64,000 nucleotides of DNA from DATCMH01 sp036563505 (GCA_036563505.1 DATCMH010000009.1:62001-126000), one strand, 5' to 3'; shown: positions 43,656-53,963, counted from the stretch's first letter. Translations and numbers: made by a program. Notes: generated by a model from the letters alone, not told the origin.

Positions 43656-44300
43656 ATGAAGCGCTCGCAGGCCATCTCTCTCGTCCTTATCGCCGGCGCC
43701 GGCGCCGTCGCCTATGGGCTCGCCCGCAGCGACCCGTCGCAGAACGAGGAGGACGCCCTGATCTACCGCAGCGAGCAGGAATGCATCGAGGCGCGCCTGC
43801 GCAGCGCCGCGGAATGCAGCGAGGCCTACGCGCAGTCGCGCGCCGCCGCCCTGCAGACGGCGCCACGCTACGAGACCGTGAGCGACTGCGAGCGCCACCA
43901 CGGCAAGCTCGGCTGTGAGCGGGCGAGTTCCGGAGTGGGTGCAGGGGCCGCCTTCGTGCCGCTGATGGCCGCCTACATGATCGGCCGGACAGCCAGCCAG
44001 AACCTGCCCATCCAGCCGCTCTTCCGCCACCGCGAGGACGAGAAGCAGCAGGAGCAGGCCTCGTCGGGAGGCCACGGCGGCAGCTACTGCAGCAGCAGCG
44101 GGGGGCGGGTCTACGCGGCGCGCAGCGGCGGCGTCTCGCGGGTGTCGAGCGCCGTGGCACGGACGACGACCAGCCGGCCCGAAGTGGTCGCGCGCGGCGG
44201 CTTCGGCTCGGCCGCGAAGGCCGTGGCGAGCCGCACGTCCCCGAGCACCAGCGTGTCGAGCCACGGTTCGTCGAGCCATGGCGTGAGCAGCTCCTCCTGA
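43656..44300 (+). CDS. DUF1190 (YgiB/YjfM-like) exported protein
   Basis: A 214-residue protein with an N-terminal hydrophobic segment (ISLVLIAGAGAVAYGLA) that could be a signal anchor. A cysteine-bearing region follows (SEQECIEARLRSAAECSEAY; VSDCERHHGKLGCE). The long C-terminal tail is low-complexity and rich in Ser, Gly, Arg and His. The pattern fits DUF1190. It is 17 bases after the DUF350 gene and 4 before the ATP-grasp gene, so the three are probably co-expressed. Confidence 0.8.
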   Translation: MKRSQAISLVLIAGAGAVAYGLARSDPSQNEEDALIYRSEQECIEARLRSAAECSEAYAQSRAAALQTAPRYETVSDCERHHGKLGCERASSGVGAGAAFVPLMAAYMIGRTASQNLPIQPLFRHREDEKQQEQASSGGHGGSYCSSSGGRVYAARSGGVSRVSSAVARTTTSRPEVVARGGFGSAAKAVASRTSPSTSVSSHGSSSHGVSSSS

Positions 44301-44304
44301 CCTC

Positions 44305-45468
44305 ATGCACCGCATTGCCTGCCCCGAGCGGCCCGACTGGCTCGCCACCGCCGAGACTCACGGCTTCCTGTTCCACACCCTCGAAGGCGACCCGTACTGG
44401 GACGAGAGTGCTTATTTCGGTTTTACTCTCAGGCAGATCGAAGAGGAGTTTGAGAAACCGAGCGAAGATCTTCACTCGCTCTGCCTGGACCTCCTCGATC
44501 GCCTGATCTGGGACGAGAGGGCCCTGCAGCGGCTCGCCATCCCTGAGGTTGCTTGGGAACCGATCGCTGCCAGTTGGCAGCGGCGCGACCCGTCCCTCTA
44601 CGGCCGTTTCGATCTCGCCTATGATGGAACAGGCCCAGCGAAGCTTTTGGAATACAACGCGGATACGCCGACCTCACTCTACGAGACCGCCGTCTTTCAG
44701 TGGCTCTGGCTCGAGCAGGGCCTGGAGCGCGGCCTGGTTCCGGCAGGGTTCGACCAGTTCAATTCGGCTCACGAGAAGCTGATCGCCCGTTTCGCTGCGA
44801 TCGCCGCGGATCGGCCGATCCACTTCACCTGCATCGCCGACGCGCCCGAGGACCGGGGCACGGTCGCCTACCTCGAGGATTGCGCGCGCCAAGCCGATCT
44901 CAGGACGGGGTTCGTGCCGGTCGACAGCATCGCGCTCGGCGCCGATGCCAGCTTCGTCGACGCGGCCGGCGAGCGCATCGAGCTCCTGTTCAAGCTCTAC
45001 CCTTGGGAATGGGCCTTCGCGGACACGTTCGGCCGGGCGCTGCGCCGCACGCCGACGCGCTTCCTCGAGCCGCCATGGAAGGCCATCCTCTCCAACAAGG
45101 GCTTTCTCGCCATGCTCTGGGCGGCGGAGCCCGGTCACCCGAACCTTCTGCCGACCTATTTCGAAGACGACCCCGCAAAAGCCGAACTCGGCCCGTCGTT
45201 CGCCCGCAAGCCGCTTCTCTCCCGCGAGGGCGCGAACGTTCTCCTCGTCGAGAATGGTCAAGTCGTGGAGAGGGACGAGGGGCCCTACGGCGCCGAAGGC
45301 TTCGTGCGGCAGGCGCTCGCGCCGATGTTCCGCTCCGAGCACGGCACAGCCGTGATCGGCAGCTGGATGGTGGGGGACGACGCCGCCGGCATCGGCCTGC
45401 GCGAGAGCGAAGGGCGGATCACCACCAACCGCTCCCGCTTCCTGCCTCACGCCATCCTGCCGGATTGA
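44305..45468 (+). CDS. Glutathionylspermidine synthase-like ATP-grasp enzyme (YgiC/YjfC)
   Basis: Predicted ATP-dependent amide-bond ligase of the C-terminal Gss type. The 387-residue protein has the substrate region YDGTGPAKLLEYNADTPTSLYE near residue 110, the ATP-grasp elements AILSNKGFLAMLWA, RKPLLSREGANVLLV, and the C-terminal GTAVIGSWMVGDDAAGIGLRES. It lacks the N-terminal amidase domain of E. coli Gss, as do YgiC and YjfC, for which glutathionylspermidine activity is not established. The substrate in this organism is unknown. Confidence 0.88.
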   Translation: MHRIACPERPDWLATAETHGFLFHTLEGDPYWDESAYFGFTLRQIEEEFEKPSEDLHSLCLDLLDRLIWDERALQRLAIPEVAWEPIAASWQRRDPSLYGRFDLAYDGTGPAKLLEYNADTPTSLYETAVFQWLWLEQGLERGLVPAGFDQFNSAHEKLIARFAAIAADRPIHFTCIADAPEDRGTVAYLEDCARQADLRTGFVPVDSIALGADASFVDAAGERIELLFKLYPWEWAFADTFGRALRRTPTRFLEPPWKAILSNKGFLAMLWAAEPGHPNLLPTYFEDDPAKAELGPSFARKPLLSREGANVLLVENGQVVERDEGPYGAEGFVRQALAPMFRSEHGTAVIGSWMVGDDAAGIGLRESEGRITTNRSRFLPHAILPD

Positions 45469-45511
45469 GGCGGCTGGCGATCGGGGCGGGATCGCGCTAG
45501 AGCCTCGGCTC

Positions 45512-46366
45512 ATGACCACCCCGTCCATGACCGTCGCCGCCGGCTCCGTCCGCTTCGGGAACGATCTTCCCTTCGCCCTCATCGCTGGCCCCTGCGCCAT
45601 GGAGAGCCGCGACCACGCGCTCGAGATGGCCGAAGCGCTGCACGAGATCGCGGAAAAACTCGGGATCGGCCTCGTCTACAAATCCTCCTTCGACAAGGCG
45701 AACCGCACCTCGGCCGCGAGCGCTCGCGGCCTCGGCTTCAAGGCCGCCCTGCCGATCTTCGCCGAGGTCAAGGAGCGCTTCGGCCTGCCGGTCCTCACCG
45801 ACGTGCACGAAGCCGGGCAATGCGCGCCAGTGGCGGAAGTCGTCGACATCTTGCAGATCCCGGCCTTCCTCTGCCGACAGACGGACCTCCTCGTCGCGGC
45901 CGCGGAGACGGGCCGGGTCGTGAACGTCAAGAAGGGGCAGTTCCTCGCGCCTTGGGACATGCGCAACGTCGCGGCGAAAGTCACCGCGGCCGGCAACCCG
46001 AACGTTCTCGTCACCGAGCGGGGAGCATCCTTCGGCTACAACACGCTCGTCTCTGACATGCGCAGCTTGCCGATCATGGCAGCGACGACGGGCGCGCCGG
46101 TGATCTTCGATGCCACTCACTCGGTGCAGCAGCCGGGCGGGCAGGGGACGACGTCGGGTGGGCAACGGGAATATGTGCCGGTCCTCGCCCGGGCCGCCGT
46201 GGCGGTGGGCGTCGCGGGTCTCTTCATCGAGACCCATGAGGACCCGGACCGCGCGCCCTCCGACGGTCCGAACATGGTTCCGCTTCGCGAGATGCCGGAT
46301 CTCCTCGCGGAGCTGAAAGCCTTCGACGAGGTCGCCAAGCGCCGCGCGCGGCCCGCCTCGGCATGA
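45512..46366 (+). CDS. kdsA: 3-deoxy-8-phosphooctulonate synthase
   Basis: Condenses phosphoenolpyruvate with arabinose 5-phosphate to KDO 8-phosphate, the first step to the inner core sugar of LPS. The 284-residue protein shows FALIAGPCAMESRDHALEMAE, VYKSSFDKANRTS, LTDVHEAGQ, LCRQTDLLVAAA, VNVKKGQFLAPWDM and VIFDATHSVQQPGG. Its stop overlaps the start of an MFS permease gene as ATGA. Its product pathway meets the lipid A genes in this window. Confidence 0.96.
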   Translation: MTTPSMTVAAGSVRFGNDLPFALIAGPCAMESRDHALEMAEALHEIAEKLGIGLVYKSSFDKANRTSAASARGLGFKAALPIFAEVKERFGLPVLTDVHEAGQCAPVAEVVDILQIPAFLCRQTDLLVAAAETGRVVNVKKGQFLAPWDMRNVAAKVTAAGNPNVLVTERGASFGYNTLVSDMRSLPIMAATTGAPVIFDATHSVQQPGGQGTTSGGQREYVPVLARAAVAVGVAGLFIETHEDPDRAPSDGPNMVPLREMPDLLAELKAFDEVAKRRARPASA

Positions 46367-47532
46367 GAGCCGATCAGCAGGCGCTGATCCTGATCCTCGC
46401 GGTTTGCGGCTTCGGCAGCACCTTCGCCGGACGCATCACCGAACCTCTCGTCGGCGTCATGGCCCGCGACCTGGGCACCGCGCCCGAGACGATCGCGCTG
46501 CTCTCGACCGCCTACGCGCTGCCTTACGCCTTCATCCAGCCCGTGCTCGGGCCCGTCGGCGACGCGCTCGGCAAGGCGCGCATCATGAAGATCTGCCTCG
46601 CCGTCCTGTCGGTGACTCTCTTGGCGTCCGCCTTCACGCCGTCGAGCCCCGTTCTGTTCACCCTGCGCATCCTCTCGGGCGCGGCCGCGGGCGGCATCGT
46701 GCCGCTCGCGCTCGCGATGATCGGCGATCGCGTCGGCATGGAGGGCCGGCAAGTCGCCATCAGCCGCTTCCTGATTGCGGTGATCCTCGGCCAGCTTGCC
46801 GGCTCGTCGGCCGCGGGCCTCATCGCGTCCGAGATCAGCTGGCGCGGCGTGTTCATCCTCGCCGCGCTGATCGCGGTCGCCGGTGCAGCGGCCGCTCTCG
46901 TCCGGCTCAAACCGGCACCAGGGGCGGCGCGGGTCTTCTCGCTCTCCGTTGCCTTGGAGCGCTACCGCGACCTTCTGCTGAACCCCCGAGCGCGGGCGCT
47001 GTTCGCGCTCGTCTTCGTCGAAGCCACGGCGATCTTCGGCGTGTTTCCCTACGTCGCCGTGCTGCTCGAAAGCCGGGGGGAGGGCGGCCCGCGTGAGGCG
47101 GGCTTGGCGCTCGGCGGCTTTGCCCTCGGCGGCCTCGCCTACACGGCGCTGGTCGGCGTCATGCTGCGCCGGCTCGGCGTGCCGAAGATCCTGATCGGCG
47201 GTGGCGTGGCGAGCGCAGGCGCGCTCTCGGCCCTCACTCTCGGCGGTGACTGGATCTTCGATGCAGTGGCCCTGGGCCTCCTCGGCCTCGGCTTCTACAT
47301 GCTGCATAACTCCTTCCAGACGCAGGTGACGGAGGTTGCGCCGACGGCGCGAGCCTCGGCCGTCGCGCTCCACGCTTTCTCGTTCTTCGTCGGGCAGGCG
47401 CTGGGGGTGGTGCTCGTCGGCCAGGGTTTCGGCCTCGTCGGCGTCGCGCCGACCCTGCTCGCCTGCGCCGCGGTCATCCTATCCGTCGGTCTCGCGGCCG
47501 CCGCCGTCCTCGGTCCGGCAACGAAGCGCTGA
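46363..47532 (+). CDS. Major facilitator superfamily transporter
   Basis: Predicted drug- or sugar-type permease with about twelve hydrophobic helices over 389 residues. Family features include the loop GPVGDALGKARIMKICL between helices 2 and 3 (a motif-A variant, with Gly-Asp-Ala-Leu-Gly-Lys) and a charged central loop around residues 180-205. It is translationally coupled to kdsA by a four-base overlap. The substrate cannot be told from sequence. Confidence 0.85.
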   Translation: MRADQQALILILAVCGFGSTFAGRITEPLVGVMARDLGTAPETIALLSTAYALPYAFIQPVLGPVGDALGKARIMKICLAVLSVTLLASAFTPSSPVLFTLRILSGAAAGGIVPLALAMIGDRVGMEGRQVAISRFLIAVILGQLAGSSAAGLIASEISWRGVFILAALIAVAGAAAALVRLKPAPGAARVFSLSVALERYRDLLLNPRARALFALVFVEATAIFGVFPYVAVLLESRGEGGPREAGLALGGFALGGLAYTALVGVMLRRLGVPKILIGGGVASAGALSALTLGGDWIFDAVALGLLGLGFYMLHNSFQTQVTEVAPTARASAVALHAFSFFVGQALGVVLVGQGFGLVGVAPTLLACAAVILSVGLAAAAVLGPATKR

Positions 47533-47596
47533 CCGCGTGCTCTCGCGAGCGCGCGATCGGCTACGCCGAGCGGAGCCTTGCTCGGGCCTGAACCGT

Positions 47597-48049
47597 TCAG
47601 CCCCGGGCGCGGTAGGGCGCCACGCCCTGATCGGGCAGCCACAGGTTCTTCGGCATTTCCCCCGTTTGCCAGAACACGTCGATCGGGATGCCCCCTCGCG
47701 GGTACCAGTAGCCTCCGATGCGCAGGTATCGCGGCTCGAGCAGCTCCGCGAGGCGTTTGCCGATCGCGACCGTGCAGTCCTCGTGGAAGGCGCCGTGGTC
47801 GCGGAAGCTGTTGAAATAAAGCTTCAGCGACTTCGACTCGACGAGCCAAGGCCCCGGCACGTAGTCGATCACGAGGATGGCGAAATCCGGCTGCCCCGTG
47901 ACCGGGCAGAGCGAGGTGAATTCGGGCGCGGTGAACCGCGCCACGTAGTCCGTTTCCGGATGGGGGTTGGGCACGCGGTCGAGGCGGGCTTCCTCCGGAG
48001 AGCGGGGGTAAGAGGTCGGCGTGCCGAGTTGAAGAGGCAGATCCGTCAT
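47597..48049 (-). CDS. queF: NADPH-dependent 7-cyano-7-deazaguanine reductase QueF
   Basis: Reduces preQ0 to preQ1 in queuosine synthesis for tRNA modification. The 150-residue protein is the short, unimodular QueF. The catalytic Cys lies in EFTSLCPVTGQPDFA and the family motif in ESKSLKLYFNSFRDHGAFHED. ATG 48049 gives the start MTDLPLQLGTPTSYP; a GTG eight codons upstream is possible. It is divergent from eno. No preQ1 riboswitch core was recognised upstream. Confidence 0.94.
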   Translation of the reverse strand: MTDLPLQLGTPTSYPRSPEEARLDRVPNPHPETDYVARFTAPEFTSLCPVTGQPDFAILVIDYVPGPWLVESKSLKLYFNSFRDHGAFHEDCTVAIGKRLAELLEPRYLRIGGYWYPRGGIPIDVFWQTGEMPKNLWLPDQGVAPYRARG

Positions 48050-48094
48050 GGGGTGTCCGTTACGGGGCGTCACGCCCTGCGGTGAATGAGGCCT

Positions 48095-48116
48095 GGATCA
48101 CAGGAGCCTGTGATCC
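48095..48116. repeat. Perfect 10-bp palindrome between queF and eno
   Basis: GGATCACAGG (48095-48104) and CCTGTGATCC (48107-48116) are perfect inverted repeats with two bases between them. They lie 46 bases before queF and 140 before eno. It may be an operator, a bidirectional stem-loop or a dispersed palindromic repeat; a similar GGATCC-type palindrome is at 57382-57405. Confidence 0.5.
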
Positions 48117-48255
48117 TGCGATGCTGGGATCGGCAATGGCTCGCGATGCTCACGGTTCCCTTGCCCGGCCCGGCGTTTCGGTCAATAAGCCGCGCCACGC
48201 GCCAGGGTCGCACCCCTCGATCCGGCCTCGATCCCCAACCTGGAGAACTCTCCCG

Positions 48256-49539
<1,284 letters not shown>

Positions 49540-49623
49540 CCTAAGCGGCCCGCGCTGCGGTCGGGCCTGCGCTGCTTTCGGTGCAGTCGCCGATCGCGGC
49601 CGGGCACCCCATTTCGGGCGCTC

Positions 49624-50547
49624 ATGATCGAGCAGGCCCCCTCTCAACGGTCCCTCGCCGTCGCGGCGATGCTGGGCGCCGTCCTGATCTACGGCGCGAC
49701 CTTTCCGTTCAGCCGGCATGCGACCCAACACGGCCTGACGCCGCATGACCTGACGGCGTTGCGCTTCCTCGTGGCGGGCCTCCTGCTCCTGCCGCTTTTC
49801 GTCCGCGCCGGATGGCGCAACTGCGCCGGGATCGGTTGGGGCCGGGGCGCGCTGATCGCCGCGTCGAGCGGGGTGCCGATGGTGTTCCTGATGAACACTG
49901 GCCTATCCCTGGCCCCAGCCGCCCACGGCGCCTCGATCCAGCCCGGTACGGTCACCGTGATCGGAGCCGTCGGGAGCATGATCCTGTTCGGCGCCCGCCC
50001 GAGCCCCGCCATCGTCGTCGGCATCGCCGTGGTTCTGTCCGGTCTCGCCTGCATCGGTCTTGCAGGCACCGTGACCGGCTCGAGCACGGTCGTGCTCGGA
50101 GACCTCTGCTTCCTCGCCGCCGGGAGCCTCTGGGGGCTTTATCCCTTGCTGCTCCAGCGCTGGGCGGTGCCGCCGCTCGTGGCCACGGCCATCGTCGCCG
50201 TCCTGTCGCTCGCCTATTTGCCGCTCTACGCGCTCTGGCTCGAGCCCCGGATCCTCACCGCCGACACCGCCTTCGTGCTCGCTCACGGCTTCAATCAGGG
50301 CGTCCTCAACGTCATCGCTGGCCTCTGGCTCTGGGGCTATGCGGTGCGTGTCTTGGGCGCGGCGGTGGCGCAGCGCTTCCCGCCTCTGATCCCGGTCATC
50401 GGCACGATGCTGAGCATTCCGATCCTCGGCGAATGGCCCGGTGCGCTCCAGAGCATCGGGGTCGCGGGCATCGTGCTCGGCCTGCTGCTGGCGGCCTTCG
50501 GTGACCGGCTGATCCGGCACTTCCGGGGGCCTCTAACGGCTCCTTAA
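49624..50547 (+). CDS. EamA/DMT family transporter
   Basis: Predicted inner-membrane exporter of the drug/metabolite transporter superfamily, 307 residues with about ten hydrophobic helices arranged as two five-helix EamA repeats (about residues 10-145 and 155-300). The first repeat includes LTALRFLVAGLLLLPLFV and MVFLMNTGLSLAPAAHGASIQP. The substrate is unknown. It lies between eno and an ftsB-like gene, an accessory insertion in an otherwise conserved order. Confidence 0.8.
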   Translation: MIEQAPSQRSLAVAAMLGAVLIYGATFPFSRHATQHGLTPHDLTALRFLVAGLLLLPLFVRAGWRNCAGIGWGRGALIAASSGVPMVFLMNTGLSLAPAAHGASIQPGTVTVIGAVGSMILFGARPSPAIVVGIAVVLSGLACIGLAGTVTGSSTVVLGDLCFLAAGSLWGLYPLLLQRWAVPPLVATAIVAVLSLAYLPLYALWLEPRILTADTAFVLAHGFNQGVLNVIAGLWLWGYAVRVLGAAVAQRFPPLIPVIGTMLSIPILGEWPGALQSIGVAGIVLGLLLAAFGDRLIRHFRGPLTAP

Positions 50548-50571
50548 CCATGCCTGACGTACGGTCCCGGC

Positions 50572-50886
50572 ATGGTCGTCCGCAGGCGCGCCCGCGCGTT
50601 CCTCATCCCCCTTGCGCTCTACGGTGCCTCCGGCGCCGTGGCGGCCTATTTCGTCCACCACGCTCATTCGGGCAATCGCGGCCTCGAGGTGAAGCGCGAG
50701 CTCAAGATCAAGGCCTATGAGCTCAATCGCGAACTCGAAGCCATCAAGGCCGAGCGCCTGGAATGGGACCGGCGCATTGCCCTCCTGCGCAGCGACCAGA
50801 TCGACCGCGACCTCCTGGAGGAGCGCGGCCGCGTGATGCTCGGCCGCGTGCACCGCAACGACCTGGTGATTATCACGGGTCCATGA
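50572..50886 (+). CDS. Septum formation initiator (FtsB/DivIC-like)
   Basis: Short bitopic cell-division protein, expected to act with FtsL and FtsQ in the divisome. The 104-residue protein has one N-terminal helix (about residues 11-29), a periplasmic coiled coil (about 35-80, LELKRELK-type heptads with ELNRELEAIKAERLEWDRRI), and a C-terminal tail typical of FtsB (DLLEERGRVMLGRVHRNDLVII). The position between eno and pdhA is the standard alphaproteobacterial context for FtsB. Confidence 0.87.
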   Translation: MVVRRRARAFLIPLALYGASGAVAAYFVHHAHSGNRGLEVKRELKIKAYELNRELEAIKAERLEWDRRIALLRSDQIDRDLLEERGRVMLGRVHRNDLVIITGP

Positions 50887-51067
50887 GCCTCTGGCCTTCA
50901 TCGGCCCGCGCGCAACCGTTCAACTGAATTTGAGTTGATCGAATGAAAGCCAAGCTTTGCCATAAGCTTGCCTCTTGCTGCGGTGCATGACGACCTTGGC
51001 CCAGCCCCCTCGCTTTCGGCTTTCCCCTACGCTAAGTCTGAGCCAAGGAAACGCTTCGGAGACACCG

Positions 51068-52108
51068 ATGGCAGTGGCTGCGCGCAGCGCGGGCCGGGCC
51101 GGCAAGGCCGCGTCCGCGAACGCCTCCAAGAAGGCGACTAACGCCCCCCAATTCAGCAAGGACGAGGACCTCCACGCCTACCGCGAGATGCTGCTCATCC
51201 GCCGCTTCGAGGAGAAGGCGGGGCAGATGTACGGCATGGGCCTCATCGGCGGCTTCTGTCATCTCTACATTGGCCAGGAGGCGGTCGTCGTCGGGATGCA
51301 GATGGCGACGAAGGAAGGGGATCAGGTGATCACGGGGTACCGGGATCACGGGCACATGCTGGTCTGCGGCATGGATCCGAAGGGCGTCATGGCCGAGCTG
51401 ACCGGCCGCCGTGGCGGGTATTCCCGCGGCAAGGGCGGCTCGATGCACATGTTCTCGAAGGAGAAGCACTTCTACGGCGGCCACGGTATCGTGGGCGCGC
51501 AGGTGTCGCTCGGCACCGGCATCGCCTTCGCGAACAAGTACCGCGACAACGGCAATGTCTGCCTCACCTATTTCGGGGACGGCGCAGCAAACCAGGGCCA
51601 GGTCTACGAGAGCTTCAACATGGCGGAGCTCTGGAAGCTGCCGGTCGTCTATTGCATCGAAAACAACCGCTACGCGATGGGCACGTCCGTGACCCGCGCG
51701 TCGGCGCAGGCCGATTTCTCGAAACGGGGCGTGTCCTTCAACATCCCCGGCGAGCAGGTCGACGGCATGGACGTGCGCGCCGTGCGCGAAGCCGGGCAGC
51801 GCGCCATCGACTTCTGCCGGACCGGCAAGGGTCCCTACATCCTCGAAATGCAGACCTATCGCTATCGCGGCCATTCCATGTCCGATCCGGCGAAGTATCG
51901 CTCGAAGGACGAGGTCACGCGCATGCGCGAGGAGCACGATCCCATCGAGCAGGTCCGCCGGCGCCTCCTGGAGCAGTGGAAGCTCGGCGAGGACGAGCTG
52001 AAAGGCATCGACGGCGAGGTGCGCGCCCGGGTCAATGAGGCCGCGGAGTTCGCGACCCACGATCCCGAGCCCGACCCGAGCGAGCTCTACACCGACATCC
52101 TGCTCTGA
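51068..52108 (+). CDS. pdhA: Pyruvate dehydrogenase E1 component alpha subunit
   Basis: Thiamine-diphosphate enzyme subunit that decarboxylates pyruvate within the PDH complex. The 346-residue protein starts at ATG 51068 with a GGAGAC ribosome binding site. The ThDP-binding motif is GDGAANQGQVYESFNMAELWKLPVVYCIENN near residues 175-205. The GFCHLYIGQEA and KGGSMHMFS motifs and the phosphorylation-loop region YRYRGHSMSDPAKYRS are also visible. The first 30 residues are an Ala/Lys/Ser-rich extension. Confidence 0.96.
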   Translation: MAVAARSAGRAGKAASANASKKATNAPQFSKDEDLHAYREMLLIRRFEEKAGQMYGMGLIGGFCHLYIGQEAVVVGMQMATKEGDQVITGYRDHGHMLVCGMDPKGVMAELTGRRGGYSRGKGGSMHMFSKEKHFYGGHGIVGAQVSLGTGIAFANKYRDNGNVCLTYFGDGAANQGQVYESFNMAELWKLPVVYCIENNRYAMGTSVTRASAQADFSKRGVSFNIPGEQVDGMDVRAVREAGQRAIDFCRTGKGPYILEMQTYRYRGHSMSDPAKYRSKDEVTRMREEHDPIEQVRRRLLEQWKLGEDELKGIDGEVRARVNEAAEFATHDPEPDPSELYTDILL

Positions 52109-52167
52109 GCGCTCGGCGCTCAGAGCCTTCCATCGCCGCCCGACCCGTCAAAGAACCCGAGCGTCCC

Positions 52168-53640
52168 ATGGCGACCGACATCCTGATGCCTGCTCTCTCC
52201 CCCACCATGGAGCAGGGCAAACTCGCGAAGTGGCTCAAGAAGGAGGGCGACAAGGTCAAGCCCGGCGACGTGCTGGCTGAGATCGAGACCGACAAGGCTA
52301 CCATGGAGGTGGAGGCGATCGATGAAGGCGTCCTCGCCAAGATCCTCATCGCCGACGGCACCGACAACGTCGCCGTGAACACGCCGATCGCCGTTCTGGC
52401 CGCGGAGGGCGAGGACGCGTCGGCCGCCGGCAACCGCCCGGCGGCGAAAGGCGCCGGCGAGCCGCCGCCGGCCCGCGGCCCGAGTAGCCCACAGACTGCC
52501 CCGACACCCGACATGCAAGCGGAGGGCCTTGCGGATCGACCGGCGCCCGTGTCGCGCCAGGGCGGCGAGCAGGCCCCCGTGGCCCAACCGGCGGCGCCGG
52601 CAGTGATCACCAACCGCACCGGCTATGACGCCATGGCCGAGATCCCGGAAGGGACGGAACTCGTCACCATGACGGTGCGCGAGGCCCTGCGCGACGCCAT
52701 GGCGGAGGAGATGCGCCGGGACGAAGCGGTTTTCGTGATGGGCGAGGAGGTCGCCGAGTATCAGGGCGCCTACAAGGTCACGCAGGGCCTGCTGCAGGAG
52801 TTCGGCGCCCGGCGCGTCGTCGACACGCCGATCACCGAGCACGGCTTCGCCGGCCTCGGCGTCGGCGCGGCCTTCGTGGGGCTCAAGCCCGTCGTCGAGT
52901 TCATGACCTTCAACTTCGCCATGCAGGCGATCGATCACATCATCAACTCGGCCGCCAAAACCCTATACATGTCCGGCGGCCAGCTCGGGGCGCCGATCGT
53001 CTTCCGCGGCCCGAACGGCGCGGCGGCGCGCGTCGGCGCGCAGCACAGCCACGACTACTCGGCTTGGTACTCGAACGTGCCCGGCCTGAAGGTTGTGGCG
53101 CCCTACATGGCGGCGGACGCCAAGGGTCTCCTCAAGAGCGCGATCCGGGATCCGAACCCGGTCGTGTTCCTCGAGAACGAGATCCTCTACGGCCAGTCCT
53201 TCCCGGTGCCGAAGCTCGACGACTTCACCGTCCCGATCGGCAAGGCGAAGGTGCATCGCCAGGGCAAGGACGTCACCATCGTGTCCTTCTCGATCGGCAT
53301 GACCTACGCGCTTAAGGCCGCGCACGAGCTGGCGCAGGAAGGAATCGAGGCGGAGGTCATCGACCTGCGGACGCTCCGTCCCATGGACACCGACACGATC
53401 GTCGCGTCCGTGATGAAAACCGGGCGCTGCGTCACCGTCGAGGAAGGATTCCCGCAATCGGGCATCGGCGCCGAGATCGCCACGAAGCTGATGGAAGAGG
53501 CGTTCGACTACCTCGACGCGCCGGTCGCGCGGGTCACGGGCAAGGACGTGCCGATGCCCTACGCCGCCAACCTCGAGAAGCTGGCGCTGCCCACCGTCGG
53601 CGAAGTCGTCCAGGCGGCCAAGGCCGTCTGCTATCGGTAA
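52168..53640 (+). CDS. pdhB: Pyruvate dehydrogenase E1 component beta subunit with N-terminal lipoyl domain
   Basis: Partner of PdhA in the E1 heterotetramer. The 490-residue protein carries an extra lipoyl domain at residues 1-80 (MPALSPTMEQGKLAKWL, lipoylated Lys in EIETDKATMEVEAIDEG), an Ala/Pro-rich linker to about residue 155, then the E1-beta core (MTVREALRDAMAEEM; FVMGEEVAEYQGAYKVTQGL). This fusion is characteristic of alphaproteobacterial PDH and gives the complex a second source of lipoyl arms. It depends on LipA, encoded at 57932. Confidence 0.96.
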   Translation: MATDILMPALSPTMEQGKLAKWLKKEGDKVKPGDVLAEIETDKATMEVEAIDEGVLAKILIADGTDNVAVNTPIAVLAAEGEDASAAGNRPAAKGAGEPPPARGPSSPQTAPTPDMQAEGLADRPAPVSRQGGEQAPVAQPAAPAVITNRTGYDAMAEIPEGTELVTMTVREALRDAMAEEMRRDEAVFVMGEEVAEYQGAYKVTQGLLQEFGARRVVDTPITEHGFAGLGVGAAFVGLKPVVEFMTFNFAMQAIDHIINSAAKTLYMSGGQLGAPIVFRGPNGAAARVGAQHSHDYSAWYSNVPGLKVVAPYMAADAKGLLKSAIRDPNPVVFLENEILYGQSFPVPKLDDFTVPIGKAKVHRQGKDVTIVSFSIGMTYALKAAHELAQEGIEAEVIDLRTLRPMDTDTIVASVMKTGRCVTVEEGFPQSGIGAEIATKLMEEAFDYLDAPVARVTGKDVPMPYAANLEKLALPTVGEVVQAAKAVCYR

Positions 53641-53648
53641 GTGGCGCC

Positions 53649-53942
53649 ATGCCGGGCACCTTCGAGGAGCTCTCCCCGCCGCCCGATGCCGTCGAGAAGG
53701 GCGGGGTCGAGATCCTGCGCTGCTCCATCGTCGATGGCGCGGTGAGCGTGGGGCTTCGCCGCTCCTTCGACGAGCCTTTCACCTGGGGCATCCTGCTCGT
53801 CGACCTGGCGCGGCACGCCGCCCGGATCTACGCGCTCGAGACCCAGATGAGCGAGGAGGAGGCCTTGGCCGAAATCCGCGAGGCCATGGAGGCCGAGCTC
53901 TCGAACCCGACCGACCCCGGGTCCACGTCCGCCATCAATTAA
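53649..53942 (+). CDS. DUF5076 family protein within the pdh operon
   Basis: A 97-residue soluble protein, unknown in function, which fits DUF5076 (EVLRCSIVDG-like strand, SVGLRRSFDEPFTWGILLVDLARHAARIY, EEEALAEIREAMEAEL). It begins eight bases after pdhB and ends 21 bases before pdhC. The same position is common in Rhizobiales, which suggests a role tied to PDH assembly or control. That role is inference only. Confidence 0.8.
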   Translation: MPGTFEELSPPPDAVEKGGVEILRCSIVDGAVSVGLRRSFDEPFTWGILLVDLARHAARIYALETQMSEEEALAEIREAMEAELSNPTDPGSTSAIN

Positions 53943-53963
53943 ACCCCTCACGCGGGTGCCGCC

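Noticed and set aside
48050..48255. preQ1 riboswitch upstream of queF
   Set aside because: The strong palindrome is not a preQ1-type pseudoknot, and the A-rich aptamer tail is absent.
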